IMG/VR virus record: IMGVR_UViG_3300032356_000182 | Coordinates: 1-64,000 of that record | DNA: 64,000 nucleotides | Source: a virus | Strand: one strand, 5' to 3' | Shown: piece after piece, positions 32,406 through 41,383 of the stretch | Position numbering within the stretch: the stretch's first letter is position 1 | Layout: each line of letters begins with the position of its first letter | Made by a program: the position numbers and the translations under genes | Notes under the pieces: model-generated | What the model was told of the DNA's origin: nothing | What the model saw: the letters and a program-made list of their open reading frames with translations, nothing else | Databases searched by the model: none

Positions 32406-32727
32406 GGCGAAGATCTAGAGACACTAGTTATATCGTATATCTTGAGAGGAGAGCAGCATCTATGCGAGTATACATAACACGTGAGATGGATTTCACGGAT
32501 TATTAACCTTAGTAAATCAGTGCAAACCGGAGAGGGAGGGCATTTTAGGCTTATGTTGCTATATGGCTAAGAAGATGTGAGACTTTGTCATCGTGATGAA
32601 ATCTACGAGGGGTGTGCGTGGAACCATCACCGTAGAGCGAAATTTCGGGTTTGGAAAACCACTAAGCGGTTGTGGAAGATTGTCTGACGAAACGCTAAAC
32701 TTAGGATTATGGAGGAGGCCTCGTAAA
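32406..32727. other. Interval with little coding potential
   Basis: This 322-bp interval holds a 14-codon frame at 32462-32506 behind GAGAGGAGAGCAGC, which may be a leader peptide, and an upstream in-frame extension of the next gene from 32593 that has no ribosome site. I see no RNA gene, promoter or hairpin of note. Confidence 0.4.
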
Positions 32728-33063
32728 ATGGGAAAAGATGTTGTTGTTACAGCTTCGGTTCGCATGGATGACTTATCTGATATTCTGTATGTAGGAGATT
32801 TGTTTCTAATCTTGAAAAATTGGAGCAAGCCTGCGTTGGTGGAATTGAAATCTTGGCTTGATGATTTTTTGGCTAACTGGGATGATGCGGGAGAATCTCT
32901 TGCTGAGGATGCGAGAAGTCAAGATTATGATCTTGACGAGATAGCCAGTTTGTTAACGCTCGATGATATTTGTGACCTGCTCGAGAGGCTGAAACCTCGG
33001 CAGCAGGAATTTGTTTATACTTGGATGAAGCATAGTTTTGCTGGGCTCGATCGTGGGAATTGA
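32728..33063 (+). CDS. Small acidic hypothetical protein
   Basis: A 111-residue protein; ATG 32728 is chosen because GGAGGAGG lies about 10 nt upstream. It is acidic and helical (LVELKSWLDDFLANWDDAGES, LTLDDICDLLERLKPRQQEF) with no known family. It ends before promoter P5. Confidence 0.5.
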   Translation: MGKDVVVTASVRMDDLSDILYVGDLFLILKNWSKPALVELKSWLDDFLANWDDAGESLAEDARSQDYDLDEIASLLTLDDICDLLERLKPRQQEFVYTWMKHSFAGLDRGN

Positions 33064-33116
33064 TTGTTTCGTGGCGTTTTCTTGTGAAATTTGTGTGAAA
33101 TTTGTCTCTAAACATC

Positions 33117-33145
33117 TTGGCAAAAATCGGGTTTTGTATTATAAT
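33117..33145 (+). promoter_or_regulatory. Promoter P5 (conserved class)
   Basis: TTGGCA 33117-33122, 17-bp spacer ending TTGTAT, TATAAT 33140-33145, then TGTAGATGTAGAATAG, almost identical downstream to P1 and P2. It drives the hairpin-rich pair at 33190 and 33442. Confidence 0.85.
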
Positions 33146-33189
33146 GTAGATGTAGAATAGATAGTGAAGGGAGGAGGAGATAGAATAGA

Positions 33190-33442
33190 ATGATGGACGA
33201 GCGCTGGTTTGCAAGGCGGCCTGAAGGCTGCCGGACGTGTGGCGGCCACGGCGGGGGGGCCATACGAAGCCTGCCCCGACTGCGCGGAGCGGGGTAACTG
33301 CCCCCGCTGTGGCACGGGGTGGGATTGCCACGAGTTCAATTCGTGGTTCTGCAATGACAAGCCGTGCCCGGCTTGCGGGTGGGACCACGAACGCGGGGCC
33401 GACGACGTGGCGATGACCCTTTACGGGGACGAGGAGGATTGA
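33190..33442 (+). CDS. Cys-rich zinc-finger protein, apparent frameshift in G7 run
   Basis: ATG 33190 lies behind GGGAGGAGG after P5. The first frame reads MMDERWFARRPEGCRTCGGHGGG to the 7-G run at 33253-33259. A +1 shift there continues as PYEACPDCAERGNCPRCGTGWDC and further Cys pairs to TGA 33442. Joined, the two frames give a coherent DnaJ-like CxxCGGxG zinc-binding protein; separately each is odd. It may be a programmed slip, a mutation or a homopolymer sequencing error. Coding stems are present (33288-33294/33302-33308, 33328-33333/33341-33346). TGATG couples it to the next gene. Confidence 0.55.
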
Positions 33443-33792
33443 TGCAGATTCTAGTTTCTCGCAAATTGGTTGAAACGATAATCCGGAAAAGCTTTCCAGA
33501 TTATCGTGGTAGGAAGGTGAAATTCCAAATTTCACCTACGGTTACGTTTATGAATACCAACTGGACTGGAGGGTCAAAGAATGAGTATGTGGCTCTCCGA
33601 GCTGATGGGGCTTGGGCCCGCTTGGACATCTATGCTCCCTGGGCTAATCCAGTTGAGGGCCAGATCGTGGATCTTCCGAAAGATATTCTAGTTGTTGAGA
33701 GGAAGTTTTTTTGCGGGAAGGACGCGGGAGTCACCATCTGGGCAAATCCGCAGAATTTGCCCAAGTGGCTGCCAGAAACGACTAACAGTTGA
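33442..33792 (+). CDS. Hypothetical protein, hairpin-rich coding sequence
   Basis: A 116-residue protein, ATG 33442 overlapping the previous TGA. No family is recognised; a WARLDIYAPW segment and strands are visible. Stem-loops in the coding strand: 33476-33483/33499-33506, a 10-bp stem 33515-33524/33528-33537 with a 3-nt loop, and 33740-33747/33755-33762. Second gene of the P5 operon. The next 256 bp have only a possible 22-codon frame at 33958-34026. Confidence 0.65.
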   Translation: MQILVSRKLVETIIRKSFPDYRGRKVKFQISPTVTFMNTNWTGGSKNEYVALRADGAWARLDIYAPWANPVEGQIVDLPKDILVVERKFFCGKDAGVTIWANPQNLPKWLPETTNS

Positions 33793-34048
33793 CATTCTTG
33801 AGAAAAGACTTGCTGGGGGGAACCTCGGCATAGGATTCCTTCGTATGTGCTCGATTTATCGCATATCATTAGTGGGCATATCAAGGCTTAATCCCGTATA
33901 ATGGTTTGCTGAGGCTGCAAGAAGAAACCTACCCCTAGAGTTTAGGTATGCTTTGAGATGAGGGTGAAGGAGAGAGGGGAGCCAGATTATCTTCCGAGGA
34001 TCGCTCAAGAGATGATTGGGTGGTAGCGACAGATGAGAGGAGAAGGAG

Positions 34049-34495
34049 ATGTTAGGGATAAAGAAACAGAAGGATGAGGCGACGACTGTTCGGGAATTTA
34101 TGGAAGCTCTTGAGAAAAAGATTAAGAGCTGCGCTGAGGCTGCGGAAGATGCATTTGCGAGGGCTCTCAAGCGTGGCATTACAGAGGGAATCCGCTCATC
34201 TCACTTCGCTTTGTCTTATGAGACAGAGAAAGAGGTTTGGGGTGAGCTCGAGGTGTATCTGAATGGTGCGATTAAGCAGGAAGGTGAGACGATTAAGGCT
34301 TTGAGAAAGGGGTATGCCGCTTTTGAGCGTCGCATGTTAGAGCGGGTATTGTATAACGAGCCGGCTTCTGGATCAATTGACCCGGTCTCTGCTGGGGTGG
34401 ACGCTCTGATTCAAGAGATCTATAAGAGGATGTTGCGAAACGACTTGAAGATCTTAGGCGATTCGCTATCAGAAGCAGAAGGGAAAGGTGATTGA
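34049..34495 (+). CDS. Hypothetical helical protein
   Basis: A 148-residue protein behind GAGAGGAGAAGGAG. Almost wholly helical and charged (VREFMEALEKKIKSCAEAAEDAFARALKRG). No motif. It overlaps the next gene start region by a few bases. Confidence 0.55.
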   Translation: MLGIKKQKDEATTVREFMEALEKKIKSCAEAAEDAFARALKRGITEGIRSSHFALSYETEKEVWGELEVYLNGAIKQEGETIKALRKGYAAFERRMLERVLYNEPASGSIDPVSAGVDALIQEIYKRMLRNDLKILGDSLSEAEGKGD

Positions 34496-34496
34496 G

Positions 34497-35447
34497 ATGG
34501 GACTGTCAGAAAGCGAGCGGACTAGGAAGATTGTTGAGGGAGCAATACTGATTGCTCCTCTGATTAGGGATTTGCCAGATAAGATGTGGGGCGGTGAGTT
34601 TCAAATTCGCCGAAGTGAGCTCCAGGACAGGTTTGAGAAAATCTGTCGGTTTATTGTGCGGCGGAACTCTAATCCGCTATTTTGGTTGACTGGGAGTCAG
34701 GTTGGGGCAAGGTTTAAGGATGAACCTTGCTGGAATCCTTGGCAGGTAGCAGCGCTGATGAGCTTCCAAAGCTATGAGAAGCTTGACTGCGCGAGCAAGT
34801 ATGATCTAAATGAGCTTCTTGGACAGGGTTTCGACCCTTGGCTAAAGTCTTATCATAAAATCTATACGCTGTTAGAGTTTATGCTCTATGGTTTGCAGCG
34901 GTATGATGACGCATTCAGGACAGATCTAGGGAATTTGGAAGCGGCTATTTCCGAGATGATGGTTTTCATGTCTTGCGCTATGCTTGATAGCAGCGCATAT
35001 CAGAAAGCCTATCTTATCAGTTTGATATTTGAAGATATTCGAACAGCTTGCGGACTGCCTTCGGAGGTAGTAAAAGCGCTTGAGGATCTTGGGCCGGGCC
35101 AGTCTGTTTGGTTTATTCCGACTGAAGTATTATTGAAGATGCATGTTAGTTTGCAGGATACTCGTTCAGCCAAAGAGAAAACACGGGAAGCTCTCTTGGC
35201 TGCTGCTGTTCTTAGCGGAGGTCGGCTTCATCGGCTGGATATTCTCAAAGAGTATCATGAAGCGTGTGCGTTGTCTCGGGAGTTGGAGGCTAAACAGCGC
35301 AATGAAAAGAATGATTTGTTGATGGATGATCTTGCGCTAGAGAAGGCATATCATTCGTTTGTTCTAACAGGAGAATGGCCAGAAAGAGCTAGCAAAGATG
35401 AGACTTGGAGAGGAGAAGTTCTCCAAAAGAGAGGTGCAGGAGTTTGA
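34497..35447 (+). CDS. Hypothetical protein
   Basis: A 316-residue protein, ATG 34497 (GTG 34488 possible) behind AGGGAAAGGTG. Helical throughout, no recognised motif, with a long charged C-terminal half. It could be a structural or packaging accessory, judged only from position between the small genes and the head region. Confidence 0.5.
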   Translation: MGLSESERTRKIVEGAILIAPLIRDLPDKMWGGEFQIRRSELQDRFEKICRFIVRRNSNPLFWLTGSQVGARFKDEPCWNPWQVAALMSFQSYEKLDCASKYDLNELLGQGFDPWLKSYHKIYTLLEFMLYGLQRYDDAFRTDLGNLEAAISEMMVFMSCAMLDSSAYQKAYLISLIFEDIRTACGLPSEVVKALEDLGPGQSVWFIPTEVLLKMHVSLQDTRSAKEKTREALLAAAVLSGGRLHRLDILKEYHEACALSRELEAKQRNEKNDLLMDDLALEKAYHSFVLTGEWPERASKDETWRGEVLQKRGAGV

Positions 35448-35496
35448 GCGTCTTGTCAGCTTTTCCGAACAACTAGAAAACTAGGAGGCTACATCG

Positions 35497-35682
35497 ATGG
35501 ATAAGGAGCTTCTGTCATTTGACAGATGGTTAGCCTGTGTCTATGACTTGATAGATCTATACTATCGTTTGGCTGTGAAGTTTCATCAGGAAATTCCTTG
35601 GCAGGAATATTACGATAGAAAGCTTTCTCCAGCAAATGCTTGTTTAGAAGCGATGAAAGATGGCTTTTTGAAGGGAGGTTAG
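35497..35682 (+). CDS. Small hypothetical protein
   Basis: A 61-residue protein with CTAGGAGGCTACATCG before its ATG. Two helices with aromatic residues (FDRWLACVYDLIDLYYRL). No motif. Confidence 0.45.
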   Translation: MDKELLSFDRWLACVYDLIDLYYRLAVKFHQEIPWQEYYDRKLSPANACLEAMKDGFLKGG

Positions 35683-35690
35683 TTATCTTT

Positions 35691-35719
35691 TTGAAGTTTT
35701 TTAGTTTTTTGATTATAAT
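35691..35719 (+). promoter_or_regulatory. Promoter before acidic small gene
   Basis: TTGAAG 35691-35696, 17-bp spacer, TATAAT 35714-35719. It precedes the small gene at 35769 by 50 bp. Confidence 0.5.
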
Positions 35720-35768
35720 TTAGTTGAAGATCTGCAGCTTATTGTTTCATTTCATTGGAGGGTAAACT

Positions 35769-35945
35769 ATGCCTAGCAAGAAAGATACGATACCTAATGA
35801 GCAGGAAATTGATCCTAGAGATAGGTTTTTCTGGGGCGATGGTGATTTGCTTATCATTGATCCAGAAACCGGGGAAGAGATGTCGCTAGAGGACTATCTC
35901 GAAGGCTTGGAAGAAAAAGAAGAGGAGGAAGAGGAGGAAGAGTGA
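35769..35945 (+). CDS. Small acidic protein with Glu-rich tail
   Basis: A 58-residue protein starting at ATG 35769 behind TTGGAGGGTAAACT. It contains DPRDRFFWGDGDLLIIDPETG and ends in a nearly pure Glu tail of about 12 residues. Such acidic proteins may mimic DNA or bind basic partners; that is speculation. It starts the short operon from the promoter at 35691. Confidence 0.6.
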   Translation: MPSKKDTIPNEQEIDPRDRFFWGDGDLLIIDPETGEEMSLEDYLEGLEEKEEEEEEEE

Positions 35946-35948
35946 CAG

Positions 35949-36146
35949 ATGAAATTTGAGTATACAGAAGAAGAAGTAACAGAAGCTATACAGAATGGAA
36001 CGCTTTTTGAACTTCGTTCTGTACAAGAAGGAAATACAATCGTCACTAAGCTAGAGCCTGTTAGTGATTTGTCTCGTGTTTCTTCGGTTGTGGCTTGTCC
36101 TTGGTTTTATGTTATTCTAGAGAAAGGACGCCAAAGTTCTGTTTAA
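35949..36146 (+). CDS. Small hypothetical protein
   Basis: A 65-residue protein 3 nt after the acidic gene, with GAGGAAGAGTGACAG as ribosome region. Small alpha/beta by eye, no motif. A terminator-like palindrome follows 30 bp later. Confidence 0.5.
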   Translation: MKFEYTEEEVTEAIQNGTLFELRSVQEGNTIVTKLEPVSDLSRVSSVVACPWFYVILEKGRQSSV

Positions 36147-36175
36147 TTTCTTTTTATCAATCTTCATGATTAGGG

Positions 36176-36213
36176 AACAGCACAGTTAGCTAACTGTGCT
36201 GTTCATCGTTTTT
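36176..36213 (+). terminator. Terminator-like palindrome before effector block
   Basis: AACAGCACAGTTAG pairs perfectly with CTAACTGTGCTGTT (36176-36203, 14-bp arms, almost no loop), followed by CATCGTTTTT. It separates the small accessory genes from the first tagged effector gene. A dyad of this perfection could also bind a regulator. Confidence 0.6.
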
Positions 36214-36232
36214 GCAGGAGTTCCGATGACAG

Positions 36233-38230
36233 ATGACAAGAGATTCTCATAGTTTTTTTCGCGAATGGCTTTCTTCTAGTTTAACGAAGAGCTTAGGAGG
36301 TTTAGGCTCTGGTCATTATGCTCATGCGGGGCGTCCAGGTTTACGAGGAGGATCAGCGCCTAGTAGAAAAAAAGCTACCATATCTGGAGAAAATCACCCA
36401 GCAGCAGATATTCGAATTGTTATCGGGAAATCTGAGCATCTTCCAGAAGACAAGCGGTCGTCGAGTAAGCGCCAAGCTTTGGCTAAAACTATAAGAGATA
36501 TGTTGTTTAGTATTAATCCGGCTTATTTGCAAGGATTGAGAAAGATAACAACAGATCCTCTTCCAGGTCAAGGAGAGTGGCCTCGCGATATAGGCGGATA
36601 CTATACTCAATATGCTGATATTCATTTGAATGTTGCAGCCCTCTCTGGCGAAGACGAGGAGGAAGATATCAGACAAATTCTTTTGCATGAGATTGGCCAT
36701 CATGTGACACTTCGGCTTGGTCAGAAAGATCCGAAAGATTATGCTGGTCTTCGTGATATATGTTATCTGGATAGTAAAGATACGGTTTTCACGCAGCGGA
36801 AGCTAGATAGTTTTAAGAAAACCGTCCCTCTTGAGAAAGATGCTGCTGAAGACTATCTAATTGATTTTGGTTTGCGTCCTTATTCTCTAACGAATAGATT
36901 AGAGTTTGCCGCTGATGTTTTTGCTGTGATGATGCTTGGCGACCCTCTCAGGAAGACAAATCTGGCAAAGATGCTTGGCTTTGATAATCTAGAAGGTATC
37001 TTTCGTGTTGATGTTCCTCTATCAGGATATGGTCTTCCGAAGGTGGTTAAGAAGTATGAGCCTCAGATAGATGATTTAGGAGAGCTTGTTTCTTCAGTTT
37101 TGGCTCTCGGCGGCCCCGGTTCAGGCTTTCATGGCCATGCGGGTCGTCCTGGTAAAAGAGGAGGCTCCGCTCCTAGAAGTGACTTCGCTAATGCATCTGA
37201 TGAAAAGGAATTTAGAGATTTAGTTTTTAGGGAAAGAAGGTCGAAAGAGTCTAAAAAGTCTTATGAGTTTGAAAAGAACAAGCATGATTTTAGAGTTTTA
37301 CTGAAGCTTATTGATGATAGTGGGGGTCGAGATTTTCATCAGCAAGTTGCAGATTGGGGCAGATATGAAGGTCGTCTGTCTCCAGAGCGCGAGGAGATGC
37401 GGAGAAGTCTTGCTAATTGGGAATCTAAATTCCATCTTGATATATCTAGATTGCTAAATGGAAAGATTGCTGACGACTCTCAGCTTACGGCGTATGGAAG
37501 TATAAGTGAAGCTGAGCGGGATATCTCTGGTCTGGACGCTGCGTTTAGGGAAGCTCCTTCTCTGCCTCATGGCATAATTGTTAGAAGAGGATTGATGGCC
37601 GCATCTAAGGCGGCGGCTACTTTTTTGAGTGCAAAGCCTGAAGATCTTGTAGGGAAGATTTTGCTGTGTAAATCGTTTGTTAGTACTACGATAAGCAAAG
37701 ATGTTGTTAGGGATTTCTCTCGAGCTGGCTTGTTGGGGACGAAAACGGTCACTTTTAATATTAAAGTCCCGGCTGGTGAGAAATTCATTGCAGTGTCTAG
37801 TGCCGAATCTGAGATTCTGTTAGATCGAAATCTGCAGTTTGAGATTGAAGATTTTTCGATTACTTCTGGAGAATATCAGGAATACAACTATACGCTAAAG
37901 GTTGTCCGAGGAAAAATTCCAGATATTGAGCTTTCTGAGCCAGCTGTTTTCCTCGGCGGTCCTGGATCAGGTTATCACGGTCATGCTGGCCGCCCCTCTT
38001 TCCAGGGCGGTCCTGCTCCGAGAGGTGTTGGATTCGTAGAAGAGAGAGAAGAACAGGCACCTTATTCTGAAAAGCAGCCAGCTTTGTCTAAGCCTAGTGT
38101 ATTGGATGATTTTAGAGATGTTTTGAAAGCTTCTTTGCTCGTGAGGCTCAGAGCTTGTAAGCCGAATAGTCGTCTGGCTCGGAGATTAAGAAAGATATCA
38201 ACCTGCCTTGATGCGGCAGAGGAAAGGTAA
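36233..38230 (+). CDS. Tagged polyprotein: zincin + ADP-ribosyltransferase
   Basis: A 665-residue protein; ATG 36233 follows GCAGGAG. Order: tag copy 1 (residues 21-43, diverged: GGLGSGHYAHAGRPG), metalloprotease-like domain with HEIGHH at 152-157, tag copy 2 (292-314), an ADP-ribosyltransferase domain about 315-570, tag copy 3 (574-596, GRPSFQGG variant), short basic tail. The ART has the R-S-E signature: RRG at 451-453, STT at 484-486, ESE at 525-527. Substrates are unknown. It precedes terminase and portal genes, and I infer it is packaged in the virion. Confidence 0.8.
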   Translation: MTRDSHSFFREWLSSSLTKSLGGLGSGHYAHAGRPGLRGGSAPSRKKATISGENHPAADIRIVIGKSEHLPEDKRSSSKRQALAKTIRDMLFSINPAYLQGLRKITTDPLPGQGEWPRDIGGYYTQYADIHLNVAALSGEDEEEDIRQILLHEIGHHVTLRLGQKDPKDYAGLRDICYLDSKDTVFTQRKLDSFKKTVPLEKDAAEDYLIDFGLRPYSLTNRLEFAADVFAVMMLGDPLRKTNLAKMLGFDNLEGIFRVDVPLSGYGLPKVVKKYEPQIDDLGELVSSVLALGGPGSGFHGHAGRPGKRGGSAPRSDFANASDEKEFRDLVFRERRSKESKKSYEFEKNKHDFRVLLKLIDDSGGRDFHQQVADWGRYEGRLSPEREEMRRSLANWESKFHLDISRLLNGKIADDSQLTAYGSISEAERDISGLDAAFREAPSLPHGIIVRRGLMAASKAAATFLSAKPEDLVGKILLCKSFVSTTISKDVVRDFSRAGLLGTKTVTFNIKVPAGEKFIAVSSAESEILLDRNLQFEIEDFSITSGEYQEYNYTLKVVRGKIPDIELSEPAVFLGGPGSGYHGHAGRPSFQGGPAPRGVGFVEEREEQAPYSEKQPALSKPSVLDDFRDVLKASLLVRLRACKPNSRLARRLRKISTCLDAAEER

Positions 38231-38424
38231 TCAATCTTTTGAGGAAACAGCAGATGATCTAGAAAATCAACTCGGTCAAGCTAAAAATCTGAAAAACCAT
38301 AAGCCAAAATCAGAATAGAGCGATTTTTTAGTCTTTAGACATGCTTATTTTCAAGCTGTTGTTTTATTTGATTGCCTTAAAACTAGATCTTTAAGAAAAA
38401 TCTAAAAGGAAATAAAAATAAGTT

Positions 38425-38646
38425 ATGTCTTCATCTTGCGATAATGGATTTATAGGTTGTCCATCTTCTAATTGTCCGCGGGATAAATTAGCTAGACTCG
38501 GGCTTGTTAGAAATAAGCCGGGCATCTATCTCTGGTGCAAAAACTGTCACCGAGAGATAGGCTTTACTTTTGCGGAGCTCTTAGCTAGATTTGAGACTGA
38601 TGATTATATTGAAGAAAAAGCTAGCGAGCTTTCTAGGCGTTTTTGA
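38425..38646 (+). CDS. Small zinc-finger protein
   Basis: A 73-residue protein with CDNGFIGCPSSNCPRD and WCKNCHRE, likely one or two zinc sites. It lies between two tagged effector genes and has an AAAGGAAATAAAAAT ribosome region. It could be an immunity, chaperone or regulatory partner; no direct evidence. A 35-codon frame at 38211-38318 overlapping the end of the previous gene is too weak to list separately. Confidence 0.5.
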   Translation: MSSSCDNGFIGCPSSNCPRDKLARLGLVRNKPGIYLWCKNCHREIGFTFAELLARFETDDYIEEKASELSRRF

Positions 38647-38722
38647 TAGGTTTGCTATGAGAGAGGAAAGAATTGATTTGAAATCAAATATTCTAACTTA
38701 AGATGTTTCGAGGGTTGTGTAT

Positions 38723-41380
38723 ATGAAAAGACGGGAATATGTCGTTGAAAGTCTTGCCCAGAGGATTTCTATCAAGCTTTTGAAAAAACTTGGAGGTCCT
38801 GGTTCAGGTCATCACGGTCATGCAGGAAGACCTGGTAAGCGTGGTGGCCCTGCTCCTTCTTCTGGAGGTGCCTCTATCGGTGTATCTGATGGCAAAGAAT
38901 ATGAAGATTTGGCTTTCAGAGATAGAAAGCCAGGAGAATCTGAGCAATCTTATGAATCTGATAAACATAAGCATAATGTTGATGTCCAGCTGAAGCTTGT
39001 TGAGGACAGCGACAGTCTAGATTTTCATCGGCGGGTAGTCTGGGGTGAAGGTAGGGATGATCTGTCTCAAGAATATAAAGAGATACAAGAAGGAATTATC
39101 AATTGGCAAAGTGAGTGTCATCTTGATATAGGTAGATTCTTAAGTGGGGAGATTGAAGATGACTCCCAGCTTAGCGTTTACGACAGTATAGATGAGCTTC
39201 GGGAGGACATCTCTAGATTGGATCTCGCATTTGAGAAAGCTCCTTCCTTGCCTTATGGTGTAGTTGTTAGAAGAGGATTAGTTAGTTCTTCTGGGCTCGC
39301 TTCTCTCCTCTTGAGCAGAAATCCAGAGGATCTTGTCGGAAAGGTTCTGTTTTGCAGATCTTTTATCAGCACTTCAATTGATAAGGATATTGCTGATCTT
39401 TTCTCCCAGACCTCTCTATCCAAAGGAGACAAAACAGTTACTTTTAGTATCAAAGTGCCGGCTGGAGAGAAGTTTATAGTCTTGGCTAACGACGAGCTTG
39501 AGATTCTGCTGAATCGAGATTTACGATTTGAGATTGAGGGTTGTTCTATCATTCCGGGGGAATATGAGAAATATGAGTATCAGCTTAAGGTTGTTCGAGA
39601 GAAACCTCCAGACATCAAATTTTCTGAACGAGTGCTAGCTCTAGGAGGTCCTGGTTCAGGATTTCATGGTCATGCTGGTCGCCCTGGTAAACGTGGTGGC
39701 TCTGCTCCGTCAAGTGGTATTAGTAAACTATTCTCAATCGTGCTTAAGGATCGGAAGACAGCTGAATCAATTATAAGCAATGAGTTAAAAGCAAGTTATT
39801 ACGATTTAGACTGCGATTTAGACTCATTTTTGAAATCTTTTGAGAAGCTAATTGAAGATGTTGTTGACAAGCTTTCGCGGGAATATTTCGAAGGTGTTAG
39901 CAAGATAACATTTGATCCACCGGAGGGATTTAAGTGGCTTACTAGTACAGAGGGCATGACTTCTCTTGGTATCTATGACGTTTTTCGACAAAGTATTCAT
40001 CTAAATCCTGTGCTTTTGCTCCCGTTTTATCGAGATAAAGCTCAAAAGGTTTTTGTTCATGAGCTGGGCCATCATGTTACAGACAATACTGGAAAGATAG
40101 CGAAAGATCTAGTTTCAGAAAAAGTGAATCCTTCAGTGGATGATACTGTATTTAATGATGATGTGCTGCATGAGTTACATGGGTTTTATTTAGTTTCCGG
40201 TCCTGGAAGCTTGAATAGGCTAGGTTTGCGAGAGTATTCGTTTTATTCAAAAGATGAGCTTGCTGCCGATGTTTTTATGACGTGGGCTCTTGGCTCTGAG
40301 TCTCAAAAAGAGGCTCTGGCCGAATTCTTGAAGGTAGGTTCCTTAGATGATCTCTTTGCGAAATCAAAGGCGATGAAATTGGCAGATGCTGTTGTTAAAC
40401 TGCCAGTGAAAAAGTTAGGAGGTCCTGGTTCAGGTCATCACGGTCATGCAGGAAGACCTGGTAAGCGTGGTGGCTCTGCTCCTTCTTCTGGGATGAGAAT
40501 ATCTGAAAAGAATGTTGCTGAAGAAAGTCAAGATATGGGGGCTGAATTAGTTAAGCAAGTTCCAGTTTTTTATGGATTCTCTGGCATTAGAGAATTTGTA
40601 GAAAAGATTGCTTCAGCAGGTGTGAAGTTTCATACTAATTTGTTTCCATCGAATTCAACTTTTATAAATTATTTGAGATATGCTGGAGTTGACTTATCTG
40701 AGTGCATGTCCGAAGAGATGGAAGTAAATGGTGAATACCATCAAACGCTAAGAGCTTGCAAGATTAGAGGTATGCTTGCTCTAGATGAAGCGCTATCTGA
40801 AGTAAATCCTGACGTTTCCACTGGCAGATATGGTGTTGGAGATAGCATTCAGGTTCAGTGGACGAGGCATTCAACTGATGAAGGGAATTTTATTGATGCT
40901 TTTCAAACCCTTTCAGCTGAGGAGCAAGGTGTCCCTATCAGAAGTCGAAGAGCGAAGCATGGTTCTAGCAAGTTTAAGGATAGCGCTACTGATACTGATT
41001 GGAAAATGGCTAAGGTCGCTTATGAAAGCGTTAAGAGAAGAACTCAAGAATTTTTCGAATCGAAGGGCTATGATCCTGAAGATGAAGTTTTGATTTTTAG
41101 AGGACAAGGACAAGGGCAATTTCAGGGTAAAGATATCAAAAACGGTAGCTATATCAAGTGGGAAGATATTGATTTGCATCCTCTGTCTTCCTGGTCTTTT
41201 AATCCTGCTACCGCGTATTCTTTTGCAGATGGTGGCAATGGAGTTGTTATGGTAGCAACTATAAAAGTAAAAGATATCATAAACTATTCAATCACAGGAT
41301 GGGGCTGCATCAATGAGGAAGAGGTGATTGCTCCGTGCAGTAAGCTAAGAAATATGCGTGTTATCTATGGGAGGCAGTAG
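38723..41380 (+). CDS. Tagged polyprotein: ART + zincin + ART
   Basis: An 885-residue protein, ATG 38723 chosen for CGAGGG 8 nt upstream. Order: tag (23-45), R-S-E ART closely like that of the 36233 protein (VVRRGL, FISTSI, DELEILLNR), tag (307-329), zincin with HELGHH at 446-451, tag (565-587), and a different ART (LIFRGQGQ, LSSWSFNPATAYSF, NEEEVIAP giving R-S-ExE). Modules repeat those of the first polyprotein in new order, showing domain shuffling. Just before terminase genes. Confidence 0.8.
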   Translation: MKRREYVVESLAQRISIKLLKKLGGPGSGHHGHAGRPGKRGGPAPSSGGASIGVSDGKEYEDLAFRDRKPGESEQSYESDKHKHNVDVQLKLVEDSDSLDFHRRVVWGEGRDDLSQEYKEIQEGIINWQSECHLDIGRFLSGEIEDDSQLSVYDSIDELREDISRLDLAFEKAPSLPYGVVVRRGLVSSSGLASLLLSRNPEDLVGKVLFCRSFISTSIDKDIADLFSQTSLSKGDKTVTFSIKVPAGEKFIVLANDELEILLNRDLRFEIEGCSIIPGEYEKYEYQLKVVREKPPDIKFSERVLALGGPGSGFHGHAGRPGKRGGSAPSSGISKLFSIVLKDRKTAESIISNELKASYYDLDCDLDSFLKSFEKLIEDVVDKLSREYFEGVSKITFDPPEGFKWLTSTEGMTSLGIYDVFRQSIHLNPVLLLPFYRDKAQKVFVHELGHHVTDNTGKIAKDLVSEKVNPSVDDTVFNDDVLHELHGFYLVSGPGSLNRLGLREYSFYSKDELAADVFMTWALGSESQKEALAEFLKVGSLDDLFAKSKAMKLADAVVKLPVKKLGGPGSGHHGHAGRPGKRGGSAPSSGMRISEKNVAEESQDMGAELVKQVPVFYGFSGIREFVEKIASAGVKFHTNLFPSNSTFINYLRYAGVDLSECMSEEMEVNGEYHQTLRACKIRGMLALDEALSEVNPDVSTGRYGVGDSIQVQWTRHSTDEGNFIDAFQTLSAEEQGVPIRSRRAKHGSSKFKDSATDTDWKMAKVAYESVKRRTQEFFESKGYDPEDEVLIFRGQGQGQFQGKDIKNGSYIKWEDIDLHPLSSWSFNPATAYSFADGGNGVVMVATIKVKDIINYSITGWGCINEEEVIAPCSKLRNMRVIYGRQ

Positions 41381-41383
41381 GAA

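Noticed and set aside
33958-34026. 22-codon open frame
   Set aside because: No ribosome site; length is expected by chance.
38211-38318. 35-codon frame overlapping the end of the first tagged gene
   Set aside because: No ribosome site and composition like a shifted linker.
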